DNA of 60,839 bases from NCBI RefSeq assembly GCF_001661965.1, contig NZ_LYWZ01000004.1:1-60839 (forward strand), written 5' to 3'. The stretch comes from Croceicoccus mobilis. GTDB taxonomy: Bacteria; Pseudomonadota; Alphaproteobacteria; Sphingomonadales; Sphingomonadaceae. Position 1 is the first letter of the stretch; the number at the start of each line of letters is the position of its first letter. Position numbers and translations under genes: made by a program. Shown one piece after another: positions 26,669 to 35,722 of the stretch. The notes beneath the pieces were generated by a model. The model was not told the DNA's origin, did no database searches, and saw nothing but the letters and a program-made list of their open reading frames with translations.

Positions 26669-29050
26669 TTACGTGGGTTTTGCGGCATTCGCCCGTTCGC
26701 CCAAAATCTCCCCGACTTTCTTTCCGATCTGGGCAACGGAAAAAGGCTTGGGCAGGAAATGCATGCCCTGAAAGTCGATCTCGCGGCGAAGCTGCTCTTC
26801 GGCATAGCCCGACATGAAGAGCACCGGCAGGTCGGGCTTCAGCTTCAGGATCTCCTTGGTCATGGCCGGACCGTCCATGGTGGGCATGACGACATCGGAA
26901 ATGACAAGGTCGAACTCGCCCCCGTCGCGCACGATCTGCAGCCCTTCCTCGCCGTCATTGGCGGTGGTGACCTTATAGCCCTGCCGCGTCAGCGCGCGTT
27001 CGGCGACGGCGCGGACGGTGTCCTCGTCCTCGACCAGCAGGATCGCGCCGGTGCCGCCGAATGCCGCGCGCGGTTCGGCTTCCACCTTGGGCCGGACCGG
27101 TTCGCTTCCGGGCGCGGCAACATGCACGGGCAGATAGACAGAGAAGCGCGCGCCCTTCCCCGGATCGCTGTCGGCAAAGATAAAGCCGCCCGATTGCTTG
27201 ACGATGCCATAGACGGTCGAGAGGCCAAGCCCCGTACCCTTGCCCATCTCCTTGGTCGTGTAGAACGGCTCGAAAATCTTCCCCAGCACCTCGGGCGGGA
27301 TGCCGGTGCCGGTATCTTCTACCACCAGCGCGGTATAATTGCCCGAAGGAAGCACTTCGTTCTTGAGCGCACGCACCTCGCGCGGGCCGATCTTCCTGGT
27401 TGAGATGGTCAATACGCCGCCATCCTCGCCCTTGCTCATCATCGCGTCGCGGGCGTTGACGGCAAGGTTGATGATCACCTGTTCCAGCTGCTGCGGATCG
27501 GCACGCACCGCGCCCAGCGCGCGGTCATGGCTGACCTTCAGCTGGATCTTTTCACCGATCAGCCGCTTCAGGAGGTTCGAGACCTCGCTCACCACGTCGG
27601 GCATCTGCAACACCTGCGGGCGCAAAGTCTGCTGGCGCGAGAACGCCAGCAGCTGGCGCGTCAGGCTGGCCGCGCGGTTGGAGTTCGCCTTGATCTGCTG
27701 AATATCGTCATAATCGCTGTCGCCCGGCGCATGCCGCAGCAGCATCAGGTCGCAATAGCCGATGATCGCGGTCAGCACATTGTTGAAGTCATGTGCGACA
27801 CCGCCGGCGAGCTGGCCCACCGCCTGCATCTTGGTCGCCTGCGCGACCTGGCGTTTCAGGCGCGTTTCTTCCGTCGTGTCCTTGAGGCTGAGAAGGACCG
27901 CGGCCTCGCCCAGTCCGCGTACCCCGGCGAGCGAGAGCGTGACCGGTTCGTCGGGGTTTGCCTCCAGCCGGATCGGCATCGCGCCTGACGATGAAGAGCC
28001 TGCGGCATGGCGGCGGATCGCATCGGCGAATGCCCCCTTGTCCTCCCGCACCACCAGATCGGATGGGAACGGCGGGATCTCGCCATGGGTTTCAAGCCCG
28101 GCAGCGCGGCGGAACGCCTTGTTCGCGAACAGGAAGCGGCCATCGCGATCGGTCATCGACAGGCCCAGCGGCAGCAGTGAGAGCAGCGCCTCGATCTCTG
28201 GTAGGGCGGTCGAATCGTTCGCCCGCATTCCGCCGTCGAGGATCAGGAACAAGGAAGGCTGCGTATCGTCGGCCGGCGCATCGGGATCCATGATCGGCAA
28301 ATGGACGAGCCTCAGGTCCTCGCCGCTCGTTCCCTCACGCGCGTAGAAGATGCGGTCATATTCGTCGGCGGTCAGAAACTCGACGAATTCGCGGCCCGCC
28401 AGCTCAGCTTCGGCGTCACCGGCGGCGCGGCGGGCAAAATCGCTGTTCGCGCCCAGGATCTCTCCATCGGCATTGACGGCGGCGGCCTGAATGCCCGCGA
28501 TGGTCAGGGCGCGGCCCAGCTTGTCGGTGATGAGCCGCGTGACCCGCGCGCCAAGATCGACCATCTCGACAGGCGAAAGCTCCCAGACCAGATAATCCTG
28601 CCCTCGCCCGGCGCGGCGCAGATCGGCGTGCCAGCGACCGCTGGTGCCGACCAGCCCTTCGGCGCGCGTAATCCCGCTGCGCCATGCCTCGCTCGCCGCA
28701 GCGCGAAGACGATCGACGGAAGCCTCGTCCAGCTCAAGCTGCGGGGGTGAGCTGTCATAGCCGAACCATTCGCCATAGCGCGTATTGGCGCAGACTACCC
28801 GGCCCGCACCATCGGTAATGACGATGGCCATGTCGCGGCGTTCGATCGCGGTGACGGTGACCGACCAGTCGGGCGGCGCCAGCTTTTCAGACGCAGGCAT
28901 CACCATCTTGCGAGCCAGAGCCCGCAGCGAGAGCGCGAAAATCAGCGCCGCGCCCGCATAGGCGGCGGTCAGCACCCAGATCCCGGTAATCAGCTGGATC
29001 AGCGCGGCACTGCCCACCAGCGCGAGCATGACCGGAAGCCAGTCCGGCAT
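26669..29050 (-). CDS. cckA: Hybrid sensor histidine kinase CckA
   Basis: This is the membrane kinase/phosphatase that feeds the CtrA cell-cycle phosphorelay through ChpT. The 793-residue protein has two N-terminal transmembrane helices (about residues 6-45) and PAS sensor domains (about 70-385). The HisKA domain has phospho-acceptor His420 (GGVAHDFNN), the HATPase domain carries NLAVNARDAM and GTGLGLSTVYGIV, and the C-terminal receiver has Asp719 (VISDVVMP). I placed the start at the ATG at 29050, where the first helix begins. Earlier TTG/GTG codons would overlap the DUF2062 gene. The neighbours recA and smpB match the usual sphingomonad order. Confidence 0.93.
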   Translation of the reverse strand: MPDWLPVMLALVGSAALIQLITGIWVLTAAYAGAALIFALSLRALARKMVMPASEKLAPPDWSVTVTAIERRDMAIVITDGAGRVVCANTRYGEWFGYDSSPPQLELDEASVDRLRAAASEAWRSGITRAEGLVGTSGRWHADLRRAGRGQDYLVWELSPVEMVDLGARVTRLITDKLGRALTIAGIQAAAVNADGEILGANSDFARRAAGDAEAELAGREFVEFLTADEYDRIFYAREGTSGEDLRLVHLPIMDPDAPADDTQPSLFLILDGGMRANDSTALPEIEALLSLLPLGLSMTDRDGRFLFANKAFRRAAGLETHGEIPPFPSDLVVREDKGAFADAIRRHAAGSSSSGAMPIRLEANPDEPVTLSLAGVRGLGEAAVLLSLKDTTEETRLKRQVAQATKMQAVGQLAGGVAHDFNNVLTAIIGYCDLMLLRHAPGDSDYDDIQQIKANSNRAASLTRQLLAFSRQQTLRPQVLQMPDVVSEVSNLLKRLIGEKIQLKVSHDRALGAVRADPQQLEQVIINLAVNARDAMMSKGEDGGVLTISTRKIGPREVRALKNEVLPSGNYTALVVEDTGTGIPPEVLGKIFEPFYTTKEMGKGTGLGLSTVYGIVKQSGGFIFADSDPGKGARFSVYLPVHVAAPGSEPVRPKVEAEPRAAFGGTGAILLVEDEDTVRAVAERALTRQGYKVTTANDGEEGLQIVRDGGEFDLVISDVVMPTMDGPAMTKEILKLKPDLPVLFMSGYAEEQLRREIDFQGMHFLPKPFSVAQIGKKVGEILGERANAAKPT

Positions 29051-29082
29051 GGGCAGTCGCCCCGTTCTCGCCCCGATTTCGC

Positions 29083-29667
29083 TCAGCCTTCCGCTCCCGC
29101 TGTCTTTCCGGCAGCCATACGCCGCCTGCGGATTGCGCGCCAGCGTTTGCGCGAAATCCACCAGCGCCATCCCCAGGAAGAAACGACATAGCCGATCGCC
29201 GCCGACAGGATCGCCAGCACGACAAAGCCAAAGACGGTCACACCGGCCAGCTCGAACAATTCGCGCAGCCATGCAAGGCGGCCACTGTCGATTTCACGCA
29301 TGGCGGTGCCGCCGGTGCTGGAATCGAATTTCAGGATAAAGGCGCCAAGACGATTGGCCGCCACGGCCCAGAACGGAAAGGTGAAGGGATTGGTGACGAA
29401 GGTCACCAGCGTTGCCACCGGCACATTCGCCCGGGCAGGAAGCGCGAGAAATGCGGCAAGGAATATCTGCCCCAGCGGTACGATGAAGCCCGCGAAAAGG
29501 CCCAGCGCCACGCCGCGCGGGACCGATCGGCGGGTAAAACGCCACAGTTCAGGCGACAGGAAGCGATGCGCGATCGGCGCGAGATAGCGGTTGCGCGCCA
29601 TGCCCTCACGCGTGGGCATGCGCCTTCGCACACCATGGGTAATCCGGTTTATGAACCGAGAGGACAT
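29083..29667 (-). CDS. DUF2062 family membrane protein
   Basis: This 194-residue protein has a DUF2062 domain (about residues 30-170) with a repeated hydrophobic pattern (GVALGLFAGFIVPLGQIFLAAFLAL, then VTFVTNPFTFPFWAVAANRLG). It has three to four membrane segments and a basic C-terminus. Function is not established for this family. The ATG at 29667 was chosen because GGAAGG precedes it; upstream in-frame codons encode Cys-rich sequence of no family. It ends 32 bases before cckA in the same direction, an arrangement frequent in sphingomonads, so the two are probably co-transcribed. Confidence 0.9.
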   Translation of the reverse strand: MSSRFINRITHGVRRRMPTREGMARNRYLAPIAHRFLSPELWRFTRRSVPRGVALGLFAGFIVPLGQIFLAAFLALPARANVPVATLVTFVTNPFTFPFWAVAANRLGAFILKFDSSTGGTAMREIDSGRLAWLRELFELAGVTVFGFVVLAILSAAIGYVVSSWGWRWWISRKRWRAIRRRRMAAGKTAGAEG

Positions 29668-29861
29668 CGAACCTTCCGCACCGCCATTTACCCACTCGAC
29701 ATCGGCGGCGGCACACCGCGTCGTCACCCTGTTACACGCTGCCGATACACAAGAGGTGAACGGCTGCACACATACCCGAAAGTCGATCGGGATTTTTTCG
29801 CCCCGAATGTAACACATTCGGACGCAGCGGACGGATTTTCACCGCCCGATCTGGCCTTCCG

Positions 29862-30344
29862 TCAGCCTTTCTCGCGCATCAATCTTGCCTTGTCGCGCTT
29901 CCAGTCGCGGTCCTTGATGGTGGCGCGCTTGTCATGGGTCTGCTTGCCCTTGGCCAGCGCCAGTTCCACCTTTGCCCGGCCCTTGGAATTGAAATAGACC
30001 GACAGCGGGACAAGCGTCATGCCCTTACGCTCCACCGCACCCAACAGCTTCTCTATCTCGCGATGATGAAGAAGGAGTTTTCGCGGCCGCTTCGGTTCAT
30101 GATTGAAGCGGTTGCCGTGGCTGAATTCAGGGATATTGGCATTGACCAGCCACGCCTGCCCATCCCGGATCTCGGCATAGCTTTCCTTGATCGAGCCCTC
30201 GCCGAACCGCAGCGACTTCACCTCGGTCCCGGTCAGCGCGATGCCCGCCTCGAACGTGTCCTCGATGAAATAGTCGAACCGCACGCGCCGATTGTCGGCG
30301 ACGGTCTTGACCTTGTCGAAGGTGGAAGGTTTCGGACGAGCCAT
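29862..30344 (-). CDS. smpB: SsrA-binding protein SmpB
   Basis: The 160-residue protein binds tmRNA and brings it to stalled ribosomes for trans-translation. It shows the family run [20 protein letters not shown], the [19 protein letters not shown] core and the [12 protein letters not shown] box. The basic C-terminal tail ([25 protein letters not shown]) folds in the ribosomal mRNA channel. The start at 30344 gives the standard length. In many alphaproteobacteria smpB directly follows dapA; here two peptidase genes lie between them. Confidence 0.97.
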   Translation of the reverse strand: MARPKPSTFDKVKTVADNRRVRFDYFIEDTFEAGIALTGTEVKSLRFGEGSIKESYAEIRDGQAWLVNANIPEFSHGNRFNHEPKRPRKLLLHHREIEKLLGAVERKGMTLVPLSVYFNSKGRAKVELALAKGKQTHDKRATIKDRDWKRDKARLMREKG

Positions 30345-30544
30345 GGGGCTGCATCTAGGGACGATGGCACGAATGTGAAAGAGGCGATTGCCCGGTTGTC
30401 GCCACAATTCGCCGGATGGCGCCATTATTCGGCAGACTCGATGTAAATCCCAGTGATGCTCTTGAAATTGTTAACCTTCCTGAACTAATGATCGGCAATT
30501 CGGACTTTCCTGCTGCGGGGACAGCAGGCCAAGGGGGAATTATT

Positions 30545-32527
30545 TTGGGTCGTCATGTCATGCGTGCGCTTGATGCGCTGCGCGTTCGGTCTATCGCTTT
30601 CATCGCCGTCATTTGCTCGCTCGTCGCATTTCAGGCGCAGGCGCAGGAATTCACGCCGCCGCCACTATCGGCCTATGGCAAGCTTCCCGGTTTCGAGGAT
30701 GCGGCGCTTTCGCCGTCGGGCGAATTGATCGCCGCTGTCGCGGAGATTCAGGGCAAACGCCTGCTGATCATCAAGCCGCATCAGGGAGATCCGCTGAGAG
30801 TAGAGCCGCTCGGCCCGATCAAGCTGCGCGGGCTGGGTTGGGCAGGCGACGACACTGTCCTCCTGATGCTCAGCCAGACGGAGGATCTCGGCTTCAACTG
30901 GCGCGTGGACGACATGGAAGTCTACAAGATGCTGGCCATCCCGGCCCATGGCGGCGATTTCAAAGTCATGTTCGCCGACCAGCGGGACATCGCGACCGGC
31001 GTCTTTGGCAATTTCGGCACGCGCAAGGTTGATGGGAAATGGCGCATCTTCGCCGGCGGCGTCAGGATGACCGAGACAGGGCGCTCCCGCTACCAACTCA
31101 TGCATATGCGTCGCGCATTGTTCTCGCTCGATCCGGTTTCGCTGAAACCCTCGCGCATTGAGCGCGAGGCTAGCGAAGGACGTTACCGCGACTGGATCGT
31201 GGGCCCTGACGGCAGGACGGCCGCGACCTTCAACCTTGCCTATAATAATGGCGATTGGGATATTCGCGGGCCGGACGGCAAGGTTCTGGCATCGGGAAAG
31301 GACCCTGCGGGCCGCACGGGCCTTGTCGGCATGGGACGCAAGGCGGATGAAATCGTCTATTACGAATTCGACGAACAGCTGGGCGAGCGCGTCTGGTACG
31401 CGCTTTCGCTGACCGATGGCTCGCGCCGCGAATCCCTGCCCGATATCGAGGTCAGCCGGATCTATCGCGACCGCGCGACCGGTTTGATGATCGGCTATCG
31501 CGAAGGCACGACCAGGCGCCGCAACGTATTTTTCGGCGAGCGCCATGCCAAGATTTCGGAAAAGATCGACACGGCGTTCAAGGGTTACAATGTCACCTTC
31601 ATCGACTGGACGTCGGACATGAGCCATGTGATCCTGCAGGTCGACGGCAATAGCAACGCCGGAACCTGGTTCCACGTCGACATCAACACCTTCCGCGCCG
31701 ACCCGATCGGGATCGAGCGACCCGATATCCTGCCCGAGGCCGTCGGTCCGTTCTCGATCGTGGACTATACCGCGCAGGACGGGCTGGAGATGGACGGCAT
31801 CCTGACCCTGCCCCCCGGCCGTGAGGCGAAGAACCTGGCTGTCATCATGCTGCCCCATGGCGGGCCCGCCAGCTATGATACCGCGTCTTTCGACTGGTGG
31901 GCGCAGGCCTTTGCCTCGCGCGGGTACGCCGTGTTCCAGCCCAATTTCCGCGGTTCGACCAATCGCGGTGCCGCGTTCAAGGATGCAGGCGATGGCGAAT
32001 GGGGCGGCAAGATGCAGACCGATATTTCGGATGCCCTTGCCATGCTGGCCGAAAAGGGCATCGCCGATCCCAAGCGCGCATGTATCGTGGGGGCAAGCTA
32101 TGGCGGCTATGCCGCGCTGGCCGGGGTGACGCTGCAGCAGGGCATCTATCGCTGCGCCGTTTCGGTTGCGGGCGTTTCCGATCTTTCCCTGATGCGCCGC
32201 AAGGATCTTTACGAAACCGGCAACAACAAGATGCTCAAGATCTCGTTCGAGAGGCAGCTGGGACCCAAGAGCGATCTCGACAAGCTCTCACCGCGCAGCC
32301 ACGCCGCTGCGGTCGAGGTGCCGGTCATGCTGATCCATGGCCGCGACGACACGGTGGTCTATTTCGAACAGAGCGAGAAGATGGCCGACGCATTGAAGGA
32401 TGCGCACAAGCCTTACGAGTTCGTCGAACTGAAGGGCGAGGATCACTGGCTGTCGAAAGCGGAGACGCGCCAGCACATGCTGAACGCAAGTGTCGCCTTC
32501 GTGGAAGAGCATAACCCGCCGGGGTAG
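30545..32527 (+). CDS. Secreted S9 family (prolyl oligopeptidase-type) peptidase
   Basis: This 660-residue serine peptidase probably hydrolyses short peptides in the periplasm. The signal peptide (RVRSIAFIAVICSLVAFQAQAQ) is followed by a beta-propeller-like N-terminal half (about residues 40-400) and an alpha/beta-hydrolase domain with the nucleophile Ser518 (GASYGGYAAL), Asp602 (HGRDDTVV) and His634 (EDHWLS). The start is a TTG preceded by AAGGGGGAATTATT; a nearby ATG gives a slightly shorter protein. It is about half identical by eye to the next gene, so this is a tandem duplication. A role in using peptides brought in by TonB receptors is a plausible guess. Confidence 0.9.
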   Translation: MGRHVMRALDALRVRSIAFIAVICSLVAFQAQAQEFTPPPLSAYGKLPGFEDAALSPSGELIAAVAEIQGKRLLIIKPHQGDPLRVEPLGPIKLRGLGWAGDDTVLLMLSQTEDLGFNWRVDDMEVYKMLAIPAHGGDFKVMFADQRDIATGVFGNFGTRKVDGKWRIFAGGVRMTETGRSRYQLMHMRRALFSLDPVSLKPSRIEREASEGRYRDWIVGPDGRTAATFNLAYNNGDWDIRGPDGKVLASGKDPAGRTGLVGMGRKADEIVYYEFDEQLGERVWYALSLTDGSRRESLPDIEVSRIYRDRATGLMIGYREGTTRRRNVFFGERHAKISEKIDTAFKGYNVTFIDWTSDMSHVILQVDGNSNAGTWFHVDINTFRADPIGIERPDILPEAVGPFSIVDYTAQDGLEMDGILTLPPGREAKNLAVIMLPHGGPASYDTASFDWWAQAFASRGYAVFQPNFRGSTNRGAAFKDAGDGEWGGKMQTDISDALAMLAEKGIADPKRACIVGASYGGYAALAGVTLQQGIYRCAVSVAGVSDLSLMRRKDLYETGNNKMLKISFERQLGPKSDLDKLSPRSHAAAVEVPVMLIHGRDDTVVYFEQSEKMADALKDAHKPYEFVELKGEDHWLSKAETRQHMLNASVAFVEEHNPPG

Positions 32528-32672
32528 GCAGCGGAGGCTGGAATTAAAAGGGGCGGGTGAAGCTCAGCCCCGGCCATGCACCGATAGGTTCGGGAACATT
32601 CAAAAATCGGCGATATCGCACTTTTGTTTCAATTGATGATAATAGCTTTCACCTGCAGATAAGGGGGTAAAA

Positions 32673-34661
32673 TTGAATAACAAATTGCGCGGGCACCTCG
32701 GCGCTCTGCTTCTCGCAGGTCAGGTTTCGAGCCTGGCCATCGCCACGCCCGTCATGGCGCGGCAGGAGAGCACGCAAGCTGCCGCAGCACAGCCGCCCGC
32801 ACTGAACGAATACGCCAAGCTGCCGACGATCAGCGATGCAGTCATGTCGCCCTATGGGCAGCGCATGGCGGTACTACTTTCACGCGGAAGCGACTGGGAC
32901 CTGATGATCGTCAACCAGGCCATGCAACCTGAAAAAATCATCTCGCTCGGATCCCAGAAGGTGCGCGCAATCAGCTGGGCTGGACCCGAAACGCTGCTGA
33001 TCACCTATTCGCTCACGCTTGAGCTGCCCTTCGGCTTCATTGGCGACAAGTCCGAGATCTCACAGGTCGTGGTCTATTCGACAAAAGATGGCGAAGGCGC
33101 CTGGGAAATGTTCTCGCGCCAGCGCGATATCCCCGAGTGGATCGCAGGCAACTACGGTGTGCGGCGCCACGGCAACGACCTCAAGGGCTATTACAGCGCC
33201 GTGCGCTTCAAGCAGAAGGGCGGTGCGGGTCATGTCTGGGATCACGGCCGCCCCTATCTCTTCGAAGTCGACCTCAAGACCGAGAAGGCGAAGATGATCG
33301 GCAATTCGGCCACGGCCGGCCGTTCGCGTAGCTGGGTCGTTGGTTCCGATGGCATTTCCGCGATGATGGAAGTCGATCTCGACACCGGCAATTGGACGCT
33401 CGAGAATGGCAATAAGAAGACGATCGCCAGCGGGCGCGAGGAACAGGCCCGCGTGGGGCTGGTTTCGCTGGGCCGGGATGGCAATACGGTCATCTACAGC
33501 CAGAAGACCAGTTCGGATGCCGATGCGGACTGGTTCGAGGTCCCGCTTGCAGGCGGCACTCCAAAGCCGTTTCTGGAGAATGTCGACGTCAATCGTATCT
33601 ATCGCGACAACGAAGGCCGCATGATCGGCTATCGCGGATCGGACCTGAATGATCCGCCTGTTTTCTTTGACGAAAAGCTCAAGACGCTAAGCGACAGCAT
33701 TGTGGCAAGCTTCCCCGGCAAGATCGCCAGGATCGAAGGATGGAGCGAGGACTACAACCGCTTTATCGTCCACACGTCCGGCAACGGCGACAGTGGCACC
33801 TGGCACCTGATCGACGCGTCCACCGGGGGAAGTGCGACCTTCGGGCGGGACTATTCCGCGATCACGGGCGACAAGGTCGGCAAGGTTTCGATGATGCGCT
33901 ACACCGCACGTGACGGGCTTGAACTCGATGGCGTTCTGACATTGCCGCCGGGCCGCGAACCGAAGAACCTGCCGCTGATCATGATGCCGCATGGCGGCCC
34001 CGCATCGCATGACACGATCAAGTTCGACTGGATGGCACAGGCCTTTGCTTCACGCGGCTATGCGGTGTTTCAGCCGAATTTCCGCGGTTCGACCAATCGT
34101 GATGCCGCGTTTCAGGCAGCGGGCAACGGCGAGTGGGGCGGAAAGATGCAGACCGACCTTTCCGACGGCATCGACATGCTGGCGGAAAAAGGAATCATCG
34201 ATCCGTCGCGTGCCTGCATCGTGGGTGCCAGCTATGGCGGCTATGCGGCGCTAGCCGGCGTGACGCTGCAGCAGGGCGAATATAGATGCGCGGTCGCGAT
34301 CGCACCTCTCAGCGATCTCGATATGGAGATAAAGTCAGATGTGCGTTTGAGCGGTCGTTCGAACATGATGCGCACCTGGCGAACCGAACAGTTTGGCGAT
34401 CTTTCAAAGCTGCCATCCGTTTCGCCCATCAATTTCGCGGACAAAGCCGACGCCCCGATCCTTCTTCTTCATGGCGAGGACGATACGGTCGTGCCCATCG
34501 TGCAGAGCACGAAGATGGCGCAGGCGCTGAACAAGGCCGGCAAGCCCTACAGGCTGGTGCGGCTGGAAGGCGAAGATCACTGGCTTTCGCGAGCGGCCAC
34601 CCGCGAAGCAACATTGAAAGAAGCCGTCGCTTTTGTGCAGGAAAACAATCCGGCCGACTAA
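32673..34661 (+). CDS. Secreted S9 family peptidase, tandem paralogue
   Basis: The 662-residue protein repeats the architecture of the preceding gene. It has a signal peptide (GHLGALLLAGQVSSLAIATPVMA), a propeller-like N-terminal half and a hydrolase domain with Ser520 (GASYGGYAAL), an HGEDDTVV Asp and a GEDHWLS His. Long stretches match its neighbour (SRGYAVFQPNFRGSTNR; GEWGGKMQTD). The start is a TTG with AAGGGGG five bases upstream, the same unusual start type as its neighbour. The copies have diverged in the propeller, which gates substrate, so specificity may differ. The 145-base spacer could hold its own promoter. Confidence 0.91.
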   Translation: MNNKLRGHLGALLLAGQVSSLAIATPVMARQESTQAAAAQPPALNEYAKLPTISDAVMSPYGQRMAVLLSRGSDWDLMIVNQAMQPEKIISLGSQKVRAISWAGPETLLITYSLTLELPFGFIGDKSEISQVVVYSTKDGEGAWEMFSRQRDIPEWIAGNYGVRRHGNDLKGYYSAVRFKQKGGAGHVWDHGRPYLFEVDLKTEKAKMIGNSATAGRSRSWVVGSDGISAMMEVDLDTGNWTLENGNKKTIASGREEQARVGLVSLGRDGNTVIYSQKTSSDADADWFEVPLAGGTPKPFLENVDVNRIYRDNEGRMIGYRGSDLNDPPVFFDEKLKTLSDSIVASFPGKIARIEGWSEDYNRFIVHTSGNGDSGTWHLIDASTGGSATFGRDYSAITGDKVGKVSMMRYTARDGLELDGVLTLPPGREPKNLPLIMMPHGGPASHDTIKFDWMAQAFASRGYAVFQPNFRGSTNRDAAFQAAGNGEWGGKMQTDLSDGIDMLAEKGIIDPSRACIVGASYGGYAALAGVTLQQGEYRCAVAIAPLSDLDMEIKSDVRLSGRSNMMRTWRTEQFGDLSKLPSVSPINFADKADAPILLLHGEDDTVVPIVQSTKMAQALNKAGKPYRLVRLEGEDHWLSRAATREATLKEAVAFVQENNPAD

Positions 34662-34674
34662 GCGCGCAGACCGG

Positions 34675-34703
34675 GGAAAGCCGGCCTGGACGGCCGGCTT
34701 TCC
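34675..34703. terminator. Strong stem-loop between convergent S9 peptidase and dapA genes
   Basis: A perfect 12-base stem (GGAAAGCCGGCC with its complement, loop TGGAC) lies 13 bases past one stop and 15 bases past the other. It can serve both strands, though neither side has a long T-run. Confidence 0.72.
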
Positions 34704-34718
34704 ACTCCCGTCAAGTTA

Positions 34719-35609
34719 TCAGGCGTGCTGCAGAAGCCCGGCATGCACCAGCGCATCGTCAACCGCCTTGCGCGCGGCTTCGCTGCATGGCGTCAGCGGC
34801 AGGCGCACGCTGTCGTTCAGCCAGTCGTGTACGCGCGACAGGGCGTATTTGACGGGGCCGGGCGATGAATCCTCGAACATGGCGTAATGCAGCGGATAAA
34901 GCTTGTCGTTGATCCGGCGGGCCAGCGCGAAATCATTGCTGGCGCAAGCCTTCTGAAATTCGGCGCACAGCTTCGGCGCGACATTGGCGGTGACCGAAAT
35001 GCAACCCGATGCGCCCGCGGCATTGGCAGGCAGCGACAATTCATCGTCGCCCGACAGCTGGCAGAAGTCGCGGCCGATGCCCATGCGGTGGTCGACGACC
35101 CGTGACAAATCGCCGCTCGCGTCCTTGATGCCGATGATCTTTTCGGGGAACAGATTGACCAGCTCGCACACGGTTTCCGGCTCGATATCGGTTACCGTGC
35201 GGCCCGGCACGTTATACAGGACAATCGGCAGGTCCGAATTTTCGGCGAGATGCGAAAAATGGGCGATCAGCCCGGCCTGGCTGGGGCGATTGTAGTAGGG
35301 TGCGACGACCAGTGCCGCATCTGCGCCATATTGAGCGGAATGGCGCATGTGCATAAGTGCGCTGGCCGTGTCGTTGGACCCGCAACCGGCTATAACCGGC
35401 ACACGGCCTGCCGCTTGTTCGACGCAGATCTGGATCACTCGGTGGTGTTCGTCGTTAGTAAGGGTGGAGGCCTCACCCGTCGTGCCGCAGGGCACAAGGG
35501 CGGAGGAACCGCTCTCGATCTGCCAGTCGACCAGCCGGCGGAACGCAGATTCGTCAACCGCGCCATCGGCAAAGGGGGTAACCAGTGCCGGAATCGAACC
35601 CGAAAACAT
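34719..35609 (-). CDS. dapA: 4-hydroxy-tetrahydrodipicolinate synthase
   Basis: This 296-residue class I aldolase condenses pyruvate with aspartate semialdehyde, the first committed step to lysine and diaminopimelate for peptidoglycan. It has PCGTTGEASTL near residue 42, the proton-relay Tyr of LYNVPGRT, and the Schiff-base Lys in GIKDASGD. The ATG at 35609 gives the standard N-terminus MFSGSIPALVTPF. It is divergent from the lytic transglycosylase gene, with 113 bases for both promoters, a pairing common in alphaproteobacteria. Confidence 0.97.
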   Translation of the reverse strand: MFSGSIPALVTPFADGAVDESAFRRLVDWQIESGSSALVPCGTTGEASTLTNDEHHRVIQICVEQAAGRVPVIAGCGSNDTASALMHMRHSAQYGADAALVVAPYYNRPSQAGLIAHFSHLAENSDLPIVLYNVPGRTVTDIEPETVCELVNLFPEKIIGIKDASGDLSRVVDHRMGIGRDFCQLSGDDELSLPANAAGASGCISVTANVAPKLCAEFQKACASNDFALARRINDKLYPLHYAMFEDSSPGPVKYALSRVHDWLNDSVRLPLTPCSEAARKAVDDALVHAGLLQHA

Positions 35610-35722
35610 TTTGGCCAAACTCTCCTGAATGCAGTATATTGCCGGCGATGAAGCCCGCGATTGATCGGTTGCGCCGGGCAATGCCGGTCCGTTCACGCGC
35701 TGATAAGGAGGGACGCCTTACA

